From Winogradskyella thalassocola (GTDB lineage Bacteria > Bacteroidota > Bacteroidia > Flavobacteriales > Flavobacteriaceae): 64,000 nt of DNA. Shown piece after piece: positions 18,592 to 27,409 of the stretch. The translations under genes were made by a program, and so were the position numbers. Numbering within the stretch: the first letter of the stretch is position 1; each line of letters begins with the position of its first letter. The stretch spans positions 62,001-126,000 of the forward strand of contig NZ_FNCZ01000011.1 in the NCBI RefSeq assembly GCF_900099995.1, in the 5' to 3' direction. Under the pieces are notes generated by a model. It saw only the letters and a program-made list of their open reading frames with translations, had not been told where the DNA came from and did not search any database.

Positions 18592-19908
18592 TTATTGAAT
18601 CTCAACTTTAAGTCTATTTTTTGTGTTGTTTGTCACTTTAAATCGTTCGTCAGCACGTTTACCTACGACCCAAACGACCTTATTATCGGACGTTAATAAC
18701 CACGTATTTTCTTTTTCAACCAAAGACTGTTTTTCATCTTTAAGGTATTTACTCAATTTCTTTTTACCCGTCATTCCTGAGGGTTGAAACACATCCCCTT
18801 CTTTCCAAAGTCTGAATTCTAATGGAAATTTCAAGAGATCTTTATCAATGTAAATTGTGTTTTTTGAAACCTCAAAAAGGCCTTCAACAGTATCAAAAGA
18901 AAGCTTACCTATTGGTGTTTCTATTTCTTTATTATTTTCATTGATCAATAGAGATTCTTCGCTTTGCTCAGAATGACAAAAATCTGTTAGGATTAAAAAC
19001 TCGCGATGCTTTATTAAACGATGTGAATTCGATTTTACCAACTTACCAGATTGCGCATCTAATAAATCAACAATATCATTCCATTCTGTAAAACCATAGT
19101 CCTTAAACAATTCAAACAAATACGCTTTAGGGTTATTGAGTTTTTTGAATTCTGAAATTTTATAAGTTATTCCGTAAGCATCATTACTCACAATAGCGCT
19201 TTCTGCAAAATTATTGAGGTTATCTTCTATAAGACCTGCCGTATCATTAAGATTAGAAATGGTGTTTTGAAAGCTATCTAGTAATTGTGGATTGATTTCC
19301 TTTAAAATAGGCACAACTTCATGTCGTAATTTATTTCTTAAATACTTTCGCGACGCATTACTCGCATCTTCTCGCCACAAAATGCTTTCCTGTTTTGCAA
19401 AAGCTTCAATTTGCGCTCTTGAAAACGGCAACAAGGGTCTTACAACATTATCATTAATCATTGGGATTCCGGTTAAACCGTTTAACCCTGTTCCTCTTGT
19501 AAAGTTGATAAGAAAGGTTTCCAAATTATCATCAGCATGATGCGCTGTTAAAATATAATCGAATTTTAATTGTTCTGCTAATTCTTTAAACCAATCGTAA
19601 CGCAATTCGCGCGCAGCCATTTGAATAGACCGTTTATGCTCTTTTGCATAGGTTTCTGTATCAAAATTTTGAATAAAAACTTCGACATCTAATTCTTCTG
19701 CTAATTCTAGAACAAAGTCTTCATCCTTATTGCTTTCCTCTGCTCTTAAGTTGAAATTACAATGGGCTAGCGAAAAATTAAGATTATGACGCTTACATAA
19801 ATGCGCCAATACCACGCTATCTATTCCACCAGAAATAGCAATCAGCAATTTACCCTCTTTTAAAATAGAAAGATTTTTATTTATATGAATATTAAAGTCG
19901 TTTTGCAC
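18592..19908 (-). CDS. tilS: tRNA(Ile)-lysidine synthetase TilS with an in-frame repeat insertion
   Basis: A 438-residue PP-loop ATPase that modifies C34 of tRNA-Ile(CAU) to lysidine, normally essential. The nucleotide-binding motif SGGIDS is at 26-31, with the AHHADDNLETFLINFTRGTGLNGL block near 122-145, a linker, and the C-terminal TilS domain with SGMTGKKKLSKYLKD near 375-390. The start is GTG at 19908. A TACCTTTG sequence at 19913-19920 could be a promoter -7 element giving a near-leaderless transcript. Residues about 311-320 (CHSEQSEESL) are the translation of a dispersed repeat lying in frame between the central and C-terminal domains. No stop results, so the gene is probably functional. 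Confidence 0.94.
   Translation of the reverse strand: MQNDFNIHINKNLSILKEGKLLIAISGGIDSVVLAHLCKRHNLNFSLAHCNFNLRAEESNKDEDFVLELAEELDVEVFIQNFDTETYAKEHKRSIQMAARELRYDWFKELAEQLKFDYILTAHHADDNLETFLINFTRGTGLNGLTGIPMINDNVVRPLLPFSRAQIEAFAKQESILWREDASNASRKYLRNKLRHEVVPILKEINPQLLDSFQNTISNLNDTAGLIEDNLNNFAESAIVSNDAYGITYKISEFKKLNNPKAYLFELFKDYGFTEWNDIVDLLDAQSGKLVKSNSHRLIKHREFLILTDFCHSEQSEESLLINENNKEIETPIGKLSFDTVEGLFEVSKNTIYIDKDLLKFPLEFRLWKEGDVFQPSGMTGKKKLSKYLKDEKQSLVEKENTWLLTSDNKVVWVVGKRADERFKVTNNTKNRLKVEIQ
18951..18978 (-). repeat. half of a dispersed TGTCA-type repeat inside tilS
   Basis: On the minus strand this reads TGTCATTCTGAGCAAAGCG followed by AAGAATCTC. It resembles the right half of the intergenic element at 31826-31854 (minus strand TGTCATACTGAGCGCAGTCG, then AAGTATCTC). 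It lies in frame within tilS and encodes HSEQSEES. Confidence 0.7.
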
Positions 19909-20063
19909 ATCTCAAAGGTATTGAATTTATTTATTCCTTTAGAAGCACATATACTCAAAGTTTTATGATTTCTAGACTATATTCTCTGATGTTAAAATGA
20001 CTTTTATCATATTGATGTGTTTTCTTTTTAATTAACTTTAAAAGAATTTAAAATTATTAGGTC

Positions 20064-20753
20064 ATGAGTGTAACAGAAAAACTAACATCAGAAAAGACAC
20101 GAAATACCTTTGAAAAAAAGGTGCTTTCTGCAATACCACATCTACACCCCTATGTAAAACATAGAATTTATATTGCTGAAACCACGGGTATCTTGCCAAA
20201 AAATATGTTTTCATCTAACGGAATTATTGACGAGAGTATTATTCTACTTTATGATACTGATTTCGACATCGAAGCAGAACCATTAGCTGTAAAACTCGAA
20301 CTGTTTAAAATTGTGGACAATTATATGAATCTGCTGTTTAAAAACGAAGCTTATCATAAAGAAACGATTAGTACAGATGCATTACTTAAAAAAGAATTAT
20401 CTAAGCTTAGTGAAGACTATACTGTTGATGGTGATTTCGATTTTATTTTAAACACAGAACTTAATGATATTTCTTATCACCAAGATAATAATGAAACGTT
20501 ACAGTTATACTCAGACAAAGAAACGTCGATTTTAACTGCCTTTGAAGTTGAGGATTTATCTGCAAAACAATCACCAAAAGTATTCGATAAGCTTTACAAC
20601 TGGTTACCATTTAATGTGTCTAACATTATGGATTTATACATTTTTGGGAAATTAGATTTTGAATCTATAGCTAAGATTAAAAAGATAGAACAGAAACGTG
20701 TTGAAGCGATTTTTGATAAGGTTAAGCGCACCTTTAGAAGACATATTGAGTAA
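20064..20753 (+). CDS. sigma-factor-like protein with C-terminal region-4-type helix-turn-helix
   Basis: A 229-residue protein with no signal peptide or membrane segment. The last 50 residues (LYNWLPFNVSNIMDLYIFGK, then LDFESIAKIKKIEQKRVEAI) have the spacing of sigma-70 region 4: an LP-start helix, a variable helix, an E-x-I-A-like turn and a recognition helix followed by basic residues. The N-terminal 180 residues are acidic and helical and do not show a clear region 2. It might be a diverged sigma factor or another DNA-binding regulator. It is transcribed divergently from tilS and ends 6 bases from the convergent gene at 20760. Function is inferred from one domain only. Confidence 0.75.
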   Translation: MSVTEKLTSEKTRNTFEKKVLSAIPHLHPYVKHRIYIAETTGILPKNMFSSNGIIDESIILLYDTDFDIEAEPLAVKLELFKIVDNYMNLLFKNEAYHKETISTDALLKKELSKLSEDYTVDGDFDFILNTELNDISYHQDNNETLQLYSDKETSILTAFEVEDLSAKQSPKVFDKLYNWLPFNVSNIMDLYIFGKLDFESIAKIKKIEQKRVEAIFDKVKRTFRRHIE

Positions 20754-20759
20754 ATAATT

Positions 20760-21356
20760 TTACGGATTTATACTCAAAAAGTAACGATCTAAGTAACCAT
20801 ATCTTATATAGGTATTTCCACAACGATTAAACTTAACATTGTTATCGAGAGTGTTATAAGGCTCGAATATTTCAAAATTATTTTCTTGCTCAAAGTTAAA
20901 GTAATTGTTTTTTACCATAGCAAGACAGTAATCACCTGGTTGATTAATTGAAATACCTATTCTGAATTTGTAAACTAGTTCATTATCTAAATATTCCGGC
21001 ACATAAGAAACGTATTCTGAGCAATAGCTGCCATCATATGCTGAGCCGAATTCATAAATTACGTCGTAATCTTGTACAACAAGTGCATTTAGATTCTCTA
21101 ATTCATTGGTCAGTTTTAGAACAAATAATCCATCACTAAGTACTTGTCTCATATCTTCACCAGGACAACCCAATAATAACTCTGAACTTGCTTCAGCACT
21201 TATCCAAATTATTTCGTCTGTGTTGTAATTATCTGAGATGTTTTCAACATCTAACCAAAATTCTGGCGAAATACTACTACATTGGTCATCGTCAGACTCA
21301 CAAAGTATTGCCATTAAAAAAGGTGCTAACAGAAGAAATTTTAAATTCTTTTTCAT
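20760..21356 (-). CDS. hypothetical exported protein
   Basis: A 198-residue protein of unknown function. Residues 1-19 (MKKNLKFLLLAPFLMAILC) look like a signal peptide. Cys19 could be a lipobox cysteine, though AILC is a poor match to the consensus. The mature part is acidic with six further cysteines, including a CPGED segment, and is probably a beta-rich envelope protein. It lies 60 bases after the pabB-like gene on the same strand and ends close to the convergent sigma-like gene. I recognise no family. It could be lineage-specific. Confidence 0.65.
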   Translation of the reverse strand: MKKNLKFLLLAPFLMAILCESDDDQCSSISPEFWLDVENISDNYNTDEIIWISAEASSELLLGCPGEDMRQVLSDGLFVLKLTNELENLNALVVQDYDVIYEFGSAYDGSYCSEYVSYVPEYLDNELVYKFRIGISINQPGDYCLAMVKNNYFNFEQENNFEIFEPYNTLDNNVKFNRCGNTYIRYGYLDRYFLSINP

Positions 21357-21416
21357 TACCGGATTTATCTAAAGATGTAAAACTTGTAGAAAGGTTGTGT
21401 GTATTAGTGAGCTTAT

Positions 21417-22709
21417 TTAATTTTCTAAGGCTTCGCGCATGGCTTTTGCTTTAATTAAACATTCCTCATATTCTTTTAGCGGATCGCTCTTTGCCGTGAT
21501 GGCACCTCCAACGGAATAGGAAATGTATTTTTTAGTTTCGTTGTAGAGAATACTCCTAATAATAACATTAAAATCGAAATCTCCCTTTGGTGTAAAATAA
21601 CCAACTGAACCAGAATATAAACCACGCTTCGTTTCTTCGAGGTTTTCAATGATTTTCATAGCTGAAATTTTTGGAACACCTGTCATGCTTCCCATCGGAA
21701 ATGTAGATTTTATAATGTCTACAGCATTAGTTTCTGGTTCTACTTTAGATTGAACTGTTGAAATCATTTGATGTACTTGTAAAAATGAATACACTTTACA
21801 AAGCTCCTTCACCTCTACACTACCTTTTATAGCGGTGTGCGATAAATCATTACGCACTAAATCAACAATCATAATATTCTCACTACGTTCTTTTGGGTCT
21901 TGCGATAAGTCTTCTGCAAGTTTTAAGTCTTCAACTGTACTGTTTGAACGTTTGGCTGTGCCTTTAATGGGTTGCGAAATAATTGTTGTTCCACGCTTTT
22001 TAATATAACGTTCTGGAGATGCAGACATCATATATTTATCTTCAAATTTCAAAAAACTAGCAAAAGGCGGCTTTGAAATAGCATTTAGCTTATTAAAGGT
22101 CTCAACTGGATTTATAACGCTGTCTTCTGCATAAAACTCTTGACAAAAATTAGCTTCATAAATATCACCGCGTTGAATATGAGCCAGCATTTTAGTTGCT
22201 TTTTCAAAATAAGAGTCTTTGTGGATTCTTAGTTTTATTTTGATGGGATGGTTCGATTTTTCGATGGTTAGATGATTCGATTTTTCGATTTCTAATAAAT
22301 CATCCTCAATCTCATCATCAACCATTTTTAAATACTGAATTTCAACCTGGTTATCTTTAATTAAAAACAACTTCTTAGGTTGAAAGAAATACAAATCAGG
22401 AAAATTTAAACCATCATAATTTTTAGATTTTAAGTGTTCTGTCGTGTTTTTTAAATCGTAGGTGAGATAACCGAAGATCCAATCGTTGGTTAATGTCTGA
22501 TATTCCTTTAAACGCTCAAACGCATCAAAATAATCGGTACGTATTGTTGTAAACGCATCGACTGCCAGCACAGCATCGTAACTGCTATATTGATCCTTGT
22601 GGTTATTAGAATCTAACCAAACGATATCGTCAAATTGCTGACTCCAAAGCAATAAATTTTGTTTAAAGGTCGCGCTGTTTTTAAGTTGATGACTTTGTGT
22701 TGTTCTCAA
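21417..22709 (-). CDS. pabB: anthranilate/aminodeoxychorismate synthase component I family protein
   Basis: A 430-residue chorismate-binding enzyme. The catalytic half shows IQRGDIYEANFCQEF, SASPERYIK, PIKGTAKR, ENIMIVDLVRNDLS and FPMGSMTGVPK, all conserved in PabB and TrpE. A lone component without trp genes nearby favours PabB, making 4-amino-4-deoxychorismate for folate. The TTG at 22709 is the likely start (MRTTQSHQLK). The N-terminal half contains a 24-base direct duplication giving IEKSNHLT then IEKSNHPI near residues 142-157. Confidence in the family is high; PabB over TrpE is inferred from context. Confidence 0.9.
   Translation of the reverse strand: MRTTQSHQLKNSATFKQNLLLWSQQFDDIVWLDSNNHKDQYSSYDAVLAVDAFTTIRTDYFDAFERLKEYQTLTNDWIFGYLTYDLKNTTEHLKSKNYDGLNFPDLYFFQPKKLFLIKDNQVEIQYLKMVDDEIEDDLLEIEKSNHLTIEKSNHPIKIKLRIHKDSYFEKATKMLAHIQRGDIYEANFCQEFYAEDSVINPVETFNKLNAISKPPFASFLKFEDKYMMSASPERYIKKRGTTIISQPIKGTAKRSNSTVEDLKLAEDLSQDPKERSENIMIVDLVRNDLSHTAIKGSVEVKELCKVYSFLQVHQMISTVQSKVEPETNAVDIIKSTFPMGSMTGVPKISAMKIIENLEETKRGLYSGSVGYFTPKGDFDFNVIIRSILYNETKKYISYSVGGAITAKSDPLKEYEECLIKAKAMREALEN
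22247..22289. repeat. in-frame 19-bp direct repeat within pabB
   Basis: Two near-identical 19-bp units (18 of 19) at 22247-22265 and 22271-22289 are spaced 24 bases apart, a multiple of three. They encode a repeated IEKSNH in the variable linker before the chorismate-binding core. Each unit contains the palindromic core TCGATTTTTCGA. Confidence 0.7.
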
Positions 22710-22757
22710 TAGAAATATAATTGCTGCAATTTACCTAAATTAAAATTTGGTAGGAAA

Positions 22758-22765
22758 TAAATTTG
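22758..22765 (+). promoter_or_regulatory. candidate promoter -7 element for the aldose epimerase gene
   Basis: TAAATTTG is a perfect match to the Bacteroidota TAnnTTTG -7 element, placed 59 bases before the chosen start at 22825. I do not see a clear TTG -33 element at the expected distance. Confidence 0.4.
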
Positions 22766-22824
22766 AATCCAAAGCAATTTCATGGGTTCTATAAGAATTG
22801 TATATTTCAAGAAAAATAAAATCA

Positions 22825-23715
22825 ATGTATAGTTTAAAGAATAATCTCTTACAGATTAATATAAAATCTAAAGGTGCTGAGTTATGTAATATTACTTCAG
22901 CAAAGCATAATACCGAATTTATGTGGCAAGCTAATCCTGAGTTTTGGGGAAGTCACGCGCCAAACCTATTCCCTATAATCGGTTGCATGAAAGATGATAC
23001 ATACATCTACAACGACAAATCGTACCCTATGCCAAAGCATGGTTTTGCAAGACATAACGATAATTTCACGATTAAAAATCAGTCAGATTCTAGTGTTACG
23101 TTTTCATTAGTTTCAAATGAAGAATTACATACTTACTATCCTTTCTTATTTGAGTTTGAAATCACTTATACACTTTCAAACAACATCTTAACTATTACAC
23201 ATAAGGTTACCAATTTAGATGACAAAGTGCTTTATTTTTCTTTAGGAGGTCATCCTGCTTTTAATTGTCCGCTTAAGAAGGATGAAAATTATACCGATTA
23301 CTTTTTAGAATTTGAGCAATCTGAAAACAGTCAGTCTCACCTATTAAACATGAATACGGGTTTAATTACTGATAAAACCAAACCAGCATTTACGGAAGGT
23401 AATAAGATAAACCTTCGACCAGACCTATTTAACGAAGACGCTTTAATTTTTAAAAATTTAAAATCGAGAATAGTAAGCTTAAAGCATAAAACCAAAGGGA
23501 ACGTTTTGACTCTGAATTTTGAAGATTTTAAACACTTAGGTATTTGGGCAAAACCAAACGCTACTTATGTTTGTATTGAGCCTTGGTTAGGTTTTGCTGA
23601 TAACGAGACTACAGATCAAAACATAGAAACTAAAGAAGGGATTATAAAATTAGATGCTAGTTCACAATTTAATGCGAGCTACAGTATTGAAATAAACAAA
23701 AATCACTTACAGTAA
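22825..23715 (+). CDS. aldose 1-epimerase family protein
   Basis: A 296-residue galactose mutarotase-like protein. The start is placed at the ATG at 22825 (MYSLKNNLLQINIKSKGAEL), which matches how this family begins; an in-frame TTG nine codons upstream is less likely. Conserved features are WQANPEFWGSHAPNLFP near residue 40, PMPKHGFARH near 70, LGGHPAFN near 145 and CIEPWLGFAD near 250. These match the YeaD/LacX branch, which interconverts anomers of hexoses or hexose phosphates. The catalytic His and Glu positions appear present. The gene stands alone and diverges from pabB. Confidence 0.9.
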   Translation: MYSLKNNLLQINIKSKGAELCNITSAKHNTEFMWQANPEFWGSHAPNLFPIIGCMKDDTYIYNDKSYPMPKHGFARHNDNFTIKNQSDSSVTFSLVSNEELHTYYPFLFEFEITYTLSNNILTITHKVTNLDDKVLYFSLGGHPAFNCPLKKDENYTDYFLEFEQSENSQSHLLNMNTGLITDKTKPAFTEGNKINLRPDLFNEDALIFKNLKSRIVSLKHKTKGNVLTLNFEDFKHLGIWAKPNATYVCIEPWLGFADNETTDQNIETKEGIIKLDASSQFNASYSIEINKNHLQ

Positions 23716-23788
23716 GTTGTTTAGATCATAATTATAGATTGTTGTTTTAATTTTATTGAAGCAAAATGCCCTATTATTTAAAAAGTAT

Positions 23789-23797
23789 ATTAATTTG
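23789..23797 (+). promoter_or_regulatory. weak candidate -7 element before the TraB-headed protein
   Basis: TTAATTTGC matches eight of nine positions of the TAnnTTTGC consensus, 27 bases before the ATG at 23824. The distance gives a plausible short leader. No convincing -33 element was identified. Confidence 0.3.
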
Positions 23798-23823
23798 CTT
23801 TAACAAAACGTTAACACCACCCT

Positions 23824-26800
23824 ATGAGCTACCAAATATTACAAAACAATCACCTATTTCGTCTTTTTATAATTCTATCGTTTTTATCGCAATTTGCATT
23901 TGCTCAAAACAATGATAACTATAGTTTGTTATGGAAAATTGAAGGTGGCAACACAGATTCTCCTTCTTACATATTTGGGACTATGCACATCGATGATGCT
24001 AGAGTATTTAACTTTAGTGATGCCGTAATGCCAGCAATTGAAAGCACAGAATATTTTGCTTTAGAAGTCAATGCAGATTCTCTAATGGCTGCGATTACCC
24101 GCAAAAAATACGACATCCCTGCAAACGATTATTATAAAAAATTATTAAAACCCAATGACTATAAGCGTCTTTTAGAACGTTTCGAAGAAGTTAATGAGTA
24201 CTCATTAGAAGACTCTGACATTATGAGTCCAGATCAGATAATGAGCATGCTAATACCTGATATTGATAAAGAGGATGGCAAATCGACCTTTGTAGATTTT
24301 TATCTTTTAGGTCAGGCGCGCACCATGAATAAAACGATTACCGGATTAGAAGATGTAGATGATCAGATGAACTATTTTGATAATCTTTCTGATGAGAATA
24401 AAATAGAAGAAATTTTAAATCACTTGAGTATTGATGTTGATAGTATTAATAGAACCAAGGAAATAATGACCAAAGTTTATGCGACTGGTGATTTAAATAA
24501 AATTGCTGCTTTTGTAAATCAATACGAGGTTATTGACGACACTATGATTTCGAGAAATAAAGTTATGAGCAATAGCATTATAGACATAATGAAAAAAGGT
24601 AGTCTATTTGCTGGGGTTGGAGCTGCTCACTTAGTAGGAGAACAAAATGTTATTGAGTTATTACAAAAAGAAGGTTATAACGTTAGCGTTGTTGAAGCAA
24701 AATTTACTGGAGTTGCAGACACCTATAAAATTGACACTTCTAAAGGGTATTGGTACAATTATATAGATCATGATTTAGGATTTAATCTTGAATTACCAAA
24801 AACACCAAATATTAAACAAGATTTCGATAAGTTTATTATACATGGCTATGGAGATATACCTACTAAAACGAGCTACCTTTTTATGGGATTTGATTCTGGC
24901 TATACTTTGGCGCAATCTCAGATAGACACCTTATTAGAAACTATGATTTCTAATATTATTGAAAAAAGAGAGGGAGTCGTTATTAAACGAGAAGAGCTAG
25001 CGGACTCAGATCAATTTGGGTCTGATATTACCGCTGAATTACCCGATGGCAATATGATAAAAGCACGGTTTGTAATTAAGAATAATCATTTTTACTACTT
25101 CTCAGCCGAAACACCACAAGAACAAATCAACGAAAATTATATTGATCGTTATTTTAATTCCATTACTATCGACGGTGTAGAACCCGTTATTGAAACTAAA
25201 GGTTGGCGAGAATTTAAAAGCGAAAAGGGAGCTTTTACCATTCAAATACCTGTTGACGCCAAAGAAGTATCGAGAGAACACCCAAACCCTATTGATCCTG
25301 ATGGTGAGCCTTATTTTCTTAATCTTTACATGGCCACGGATTCTAAAAATTTAAATAATTATTTGATTCGGTATAACGACCAACCTATGGGTTATTTTCT
25401 TCAAAATCCCGAGATAGCATTTAAAGAAACTGAAAATGGATTAACGCAAACATCAGAATTACTTGCAGAGCCGAAAGTTATTTATTTAGATGACATAGAA
25501 GGACGAGAATATGAAATATTACTAAATAACAAATATCATTGTATTGTACGTGCTTATTTCAGAGGGAACAGAACATATCTATTGATGAAACAAAAACTTA
25601 GCGAAACTGAGAAAGTGAGTGTTGATGATCTTTTCTTTGATAGTTTTAAGTTATTGCCTTATCAACAATCACAACTTACAGATTACGAATCTCCAAATAA
25701 AGATTTTAAAATAAAATTATTTGAACGCGTAACTGAAGATATCGACACACTAGATACCAATGATTCTAATGTTATTGATTCGTATGATTATACAACCATA
25801 AACCCTAATACGGGTAACATTTACCAGTATGGTTATAACAATATTGGCAAATACTTCAGAATACCAACACACAAGAAATTTCTCGAGGACTACAAAAATG
25901 GCTCAATAGAATACAATGATAGTATTGTAAATGAACGCATTTTAGTTAAAGAAGGTGATTCATTAATTCAGTTTACTGTCAAAAATAAATTATTCGAAGA
26001 TACACAACGTGTGACTGTCCACCGGATTTGGTATAACAATTACAGAATGCATATTGCTAAAGCCATTATAAATGAGGAAGAATTAAATACTAGTATTGTA
26101 GAAGATGTCTTCAATTCTATAGATGTAAAACCTGTGATCTCTGATATTAATGTTTTCGAATCTAAAGCGAAATACATTATTGAAGATTTAAAATCTACAG
26201 ATTCATTAGTGTATAATAGAGCCATAAAAGCTTTTGAATACTACGAGTTTGATAAAGATGATCTGCCAATTTTAAACGTCGCACTTAACTATCCTTTTTC
26301 CGAAGACACTAATGATGCGATAAAAGCTAGTTTAATTAATGAATATAGTTTAATAAATGATGAAACGTCCTTGGGAACCTTGGAGTCATTTTATAACAAA
26401 TCTTCAACATCAGATATCTTAAAAACGGCTATCTTGATTGCTATTCCAGCTATTGAATCAGAACAATCTTTACCGCTTTATAACAAATTATTCTTTTCTA
26501 ATCCGCCAACTGAAGAGGATTCTTATGACTATAGTATATTTCAACCTTTTAATGACTCATTAAATTATGCGATAGAAAATTACATTAAACTACTATCGCT
26601 TATGTCTGTAAGACAATACAGAAATGACATTATATACTTATCTAATGATATTCATAACTCCGAATTAGATACAAATGACATTGTAAAGTCAAATTACGAT
26701 AAGATTCTAAATTATTTAACGACTGATGCCGAGGTATTTTTTAACATACCTCCACCTAGTGATGAGTATGATGAAGATTATGATTACACCTATTATAATT

Positions 26801-27363
26801 TAATGGTGGCTTATTTAAATAGCCTAAATACCGTAAAATATGACGACAGTATCAGCAATGCTTTTACTTCCAAATTATTAAGCAGAGATGATGACAGATG
26901 GTTGAGATTATTAGCTATTACTTCGCGTATATTTAATAATTATTCTATTTCAGAAGCTGTGCTGAATCCCTATTTAGAAGATTTCTATTTCAGATTTGAA
27001 ATCATAGAAGCCTATCATAAAGTCAACAAACTTCATGATGTAGACAAAAAATATCTTAAAGAAGAAACATTCGCTAAGCTTTCTTTTTACAATTATGTTG
27101 GTGAAGATGGAGGTTATCCGGATGAAATTAAGATTTTGAAAAAAATTAAGAAGACTGATTCAGAGTTTTACGCTGTTAGATTCGACTATATAGATGAAGA
27201 TCCAAATGAAAACATTTCGTACATAGGTATCGTCGGCCCCCTTAAAAAAATAGATCAAAACACTGAATTTACAATGTATGATTCTTACACCTATTGGGAT
27301 GAATATGATGAGGATTGGAAGACTAAAATAGAAACTCTAATTACAGATTTTTTAGAGTTGTAG
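23824..27363 (+). CDS. TraB/GumN-headed multidomain exported protein
   Basis: A 1179-residue protein with a signal peptide ending near FAFAQ (residue 28). Residues 33-300 are a TraB/GumN domain with the signature FGTMHIDD at 51-58 and GVGAAHL at 264-270; related domains include the Tiki-like metalloproteases. Ordinary GumN proteins end near residue 290, so almost 900 extra residues follow. About 310-450, 455-615 and 620-775 look like three tandem copies of one domain, each opening with an F-x-I/L-x-x-P type strand and closing with an FFNSI-like helix. The rest is a long helical region, possibly HEAT-like. Function unknown. Single-gene unit. Confidence 0.85.
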   Translation: MSYQILQNNHLFRLFIILSFLSQFAFAQNNDNYSLLWKIEGGNTDSPSYIFGTMHIDDARVFNFSDAVMPAIESTEYFALEVNADSLMAAITRKKYDIPANDYYKKLLKPNDYKRLLERFEEVNEYSLEDSDIMSPDQIMSMLIPDIDKEDGKSTFVDFYLLGQARTMNKTITGLEDVDDQMNYFDNLSDENKIEEILNHLSIDVDSINRTKEIMTKVYATGDLNKIAAFVNQYEVIDDTMISRNKVMSNSIIDIMKKGSLFAGVGAAHLVGEQNVIELLQKEGYNVSVVEAKFTGVADTYKIDTSKGYWYNYIDHDLGFNLELPKTPNIKQDFDKFIIHGYGDIPTKTSYLFMGFDSGYTLAQSQIDTLLETMISNIIEKREGVVIKREELADSDQFGSDITAELPDGNMIKARFVIKNNHFYYFSAETPQEQINENYIDRYFNSITIDGVEPVIETKGWREFKSEKGAFTIQIPVDAKEVSREHPNPIDPDGEPYFLNLYMATDSKNLNNYLIRYNDQPMGYFLQNPEIAFKETENGLTQTSELLAEPKVIYLDDIEGREYEILLNNKYHCIVRAYFRGNRTYLLMKQKLSETEKVSVDDLFFDSFKLLPYQQSQLTDYESPNKDFKIKLFERVTEDIDTLDTNDSNVIDSYDYTTINPNTGNIYQYGYNNIGKYFRIPTHKKFLEDYKNGSIEYNDSIVNERILVKEGDSLIQFTVKNKLFEDTQRVTVHRIWYNNYRMHIAKAIINEEELNTSIVEDVFNSIDVKPVISDINVFESKAKYIIEDLKSTDSLVYNRAIKAFEYYEFDKDDLPILNVALNYPFSEDTNDAIKASLINEYSLINDETSLGTLESFYNKSSTSDILKTAILIAIPAIESEQSLPLYNKLFFSNPPTEEDSYDYSIFQPFNDSLNYAIENYIKLLSLMSVRQYRNDIIYLSNDIHNSELDTNDIVKSNYDKILNYLTTDAEVFFNIPPPSDEYDEDYDYTYYNLMVAYLNSLNTVKYDDSISNAFTSKLLSRDDDRWLRLLAITSRIFNNYSISEAVLNPYLEDFYFRFEIIEAYHKVNKLHDVDKKYLKEETFAKLSFYNYVGEDGGYPDEIKILKKIKKTDSEFYAVRFDYIDEDPNENISYIGIVGPLKKIDQNTEFTMYDSYTYWDEYDEDWKTKIETLITDFLEL

Positions 27364-27384
27364 AAATAGTTATCTAATTACAAC

Positions 27385-27393
27385 TATCTTTGC
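27385..27393 (+). promoter_or_regulatory. promoter -7 element for the DEAD-box helicase
   Basis: TATCTTTGC is a perfect match to the TAnnTTTGC element of Bacteroidota promoters and sits 17 bases before the GTG start, implying a leader of only about ten bases. It lies 22 bases after the stop of the preceding gene. Confidence 0.55.
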
Positions 27394-27409
27394 ACCTTAA
27401 AACAGAAAC

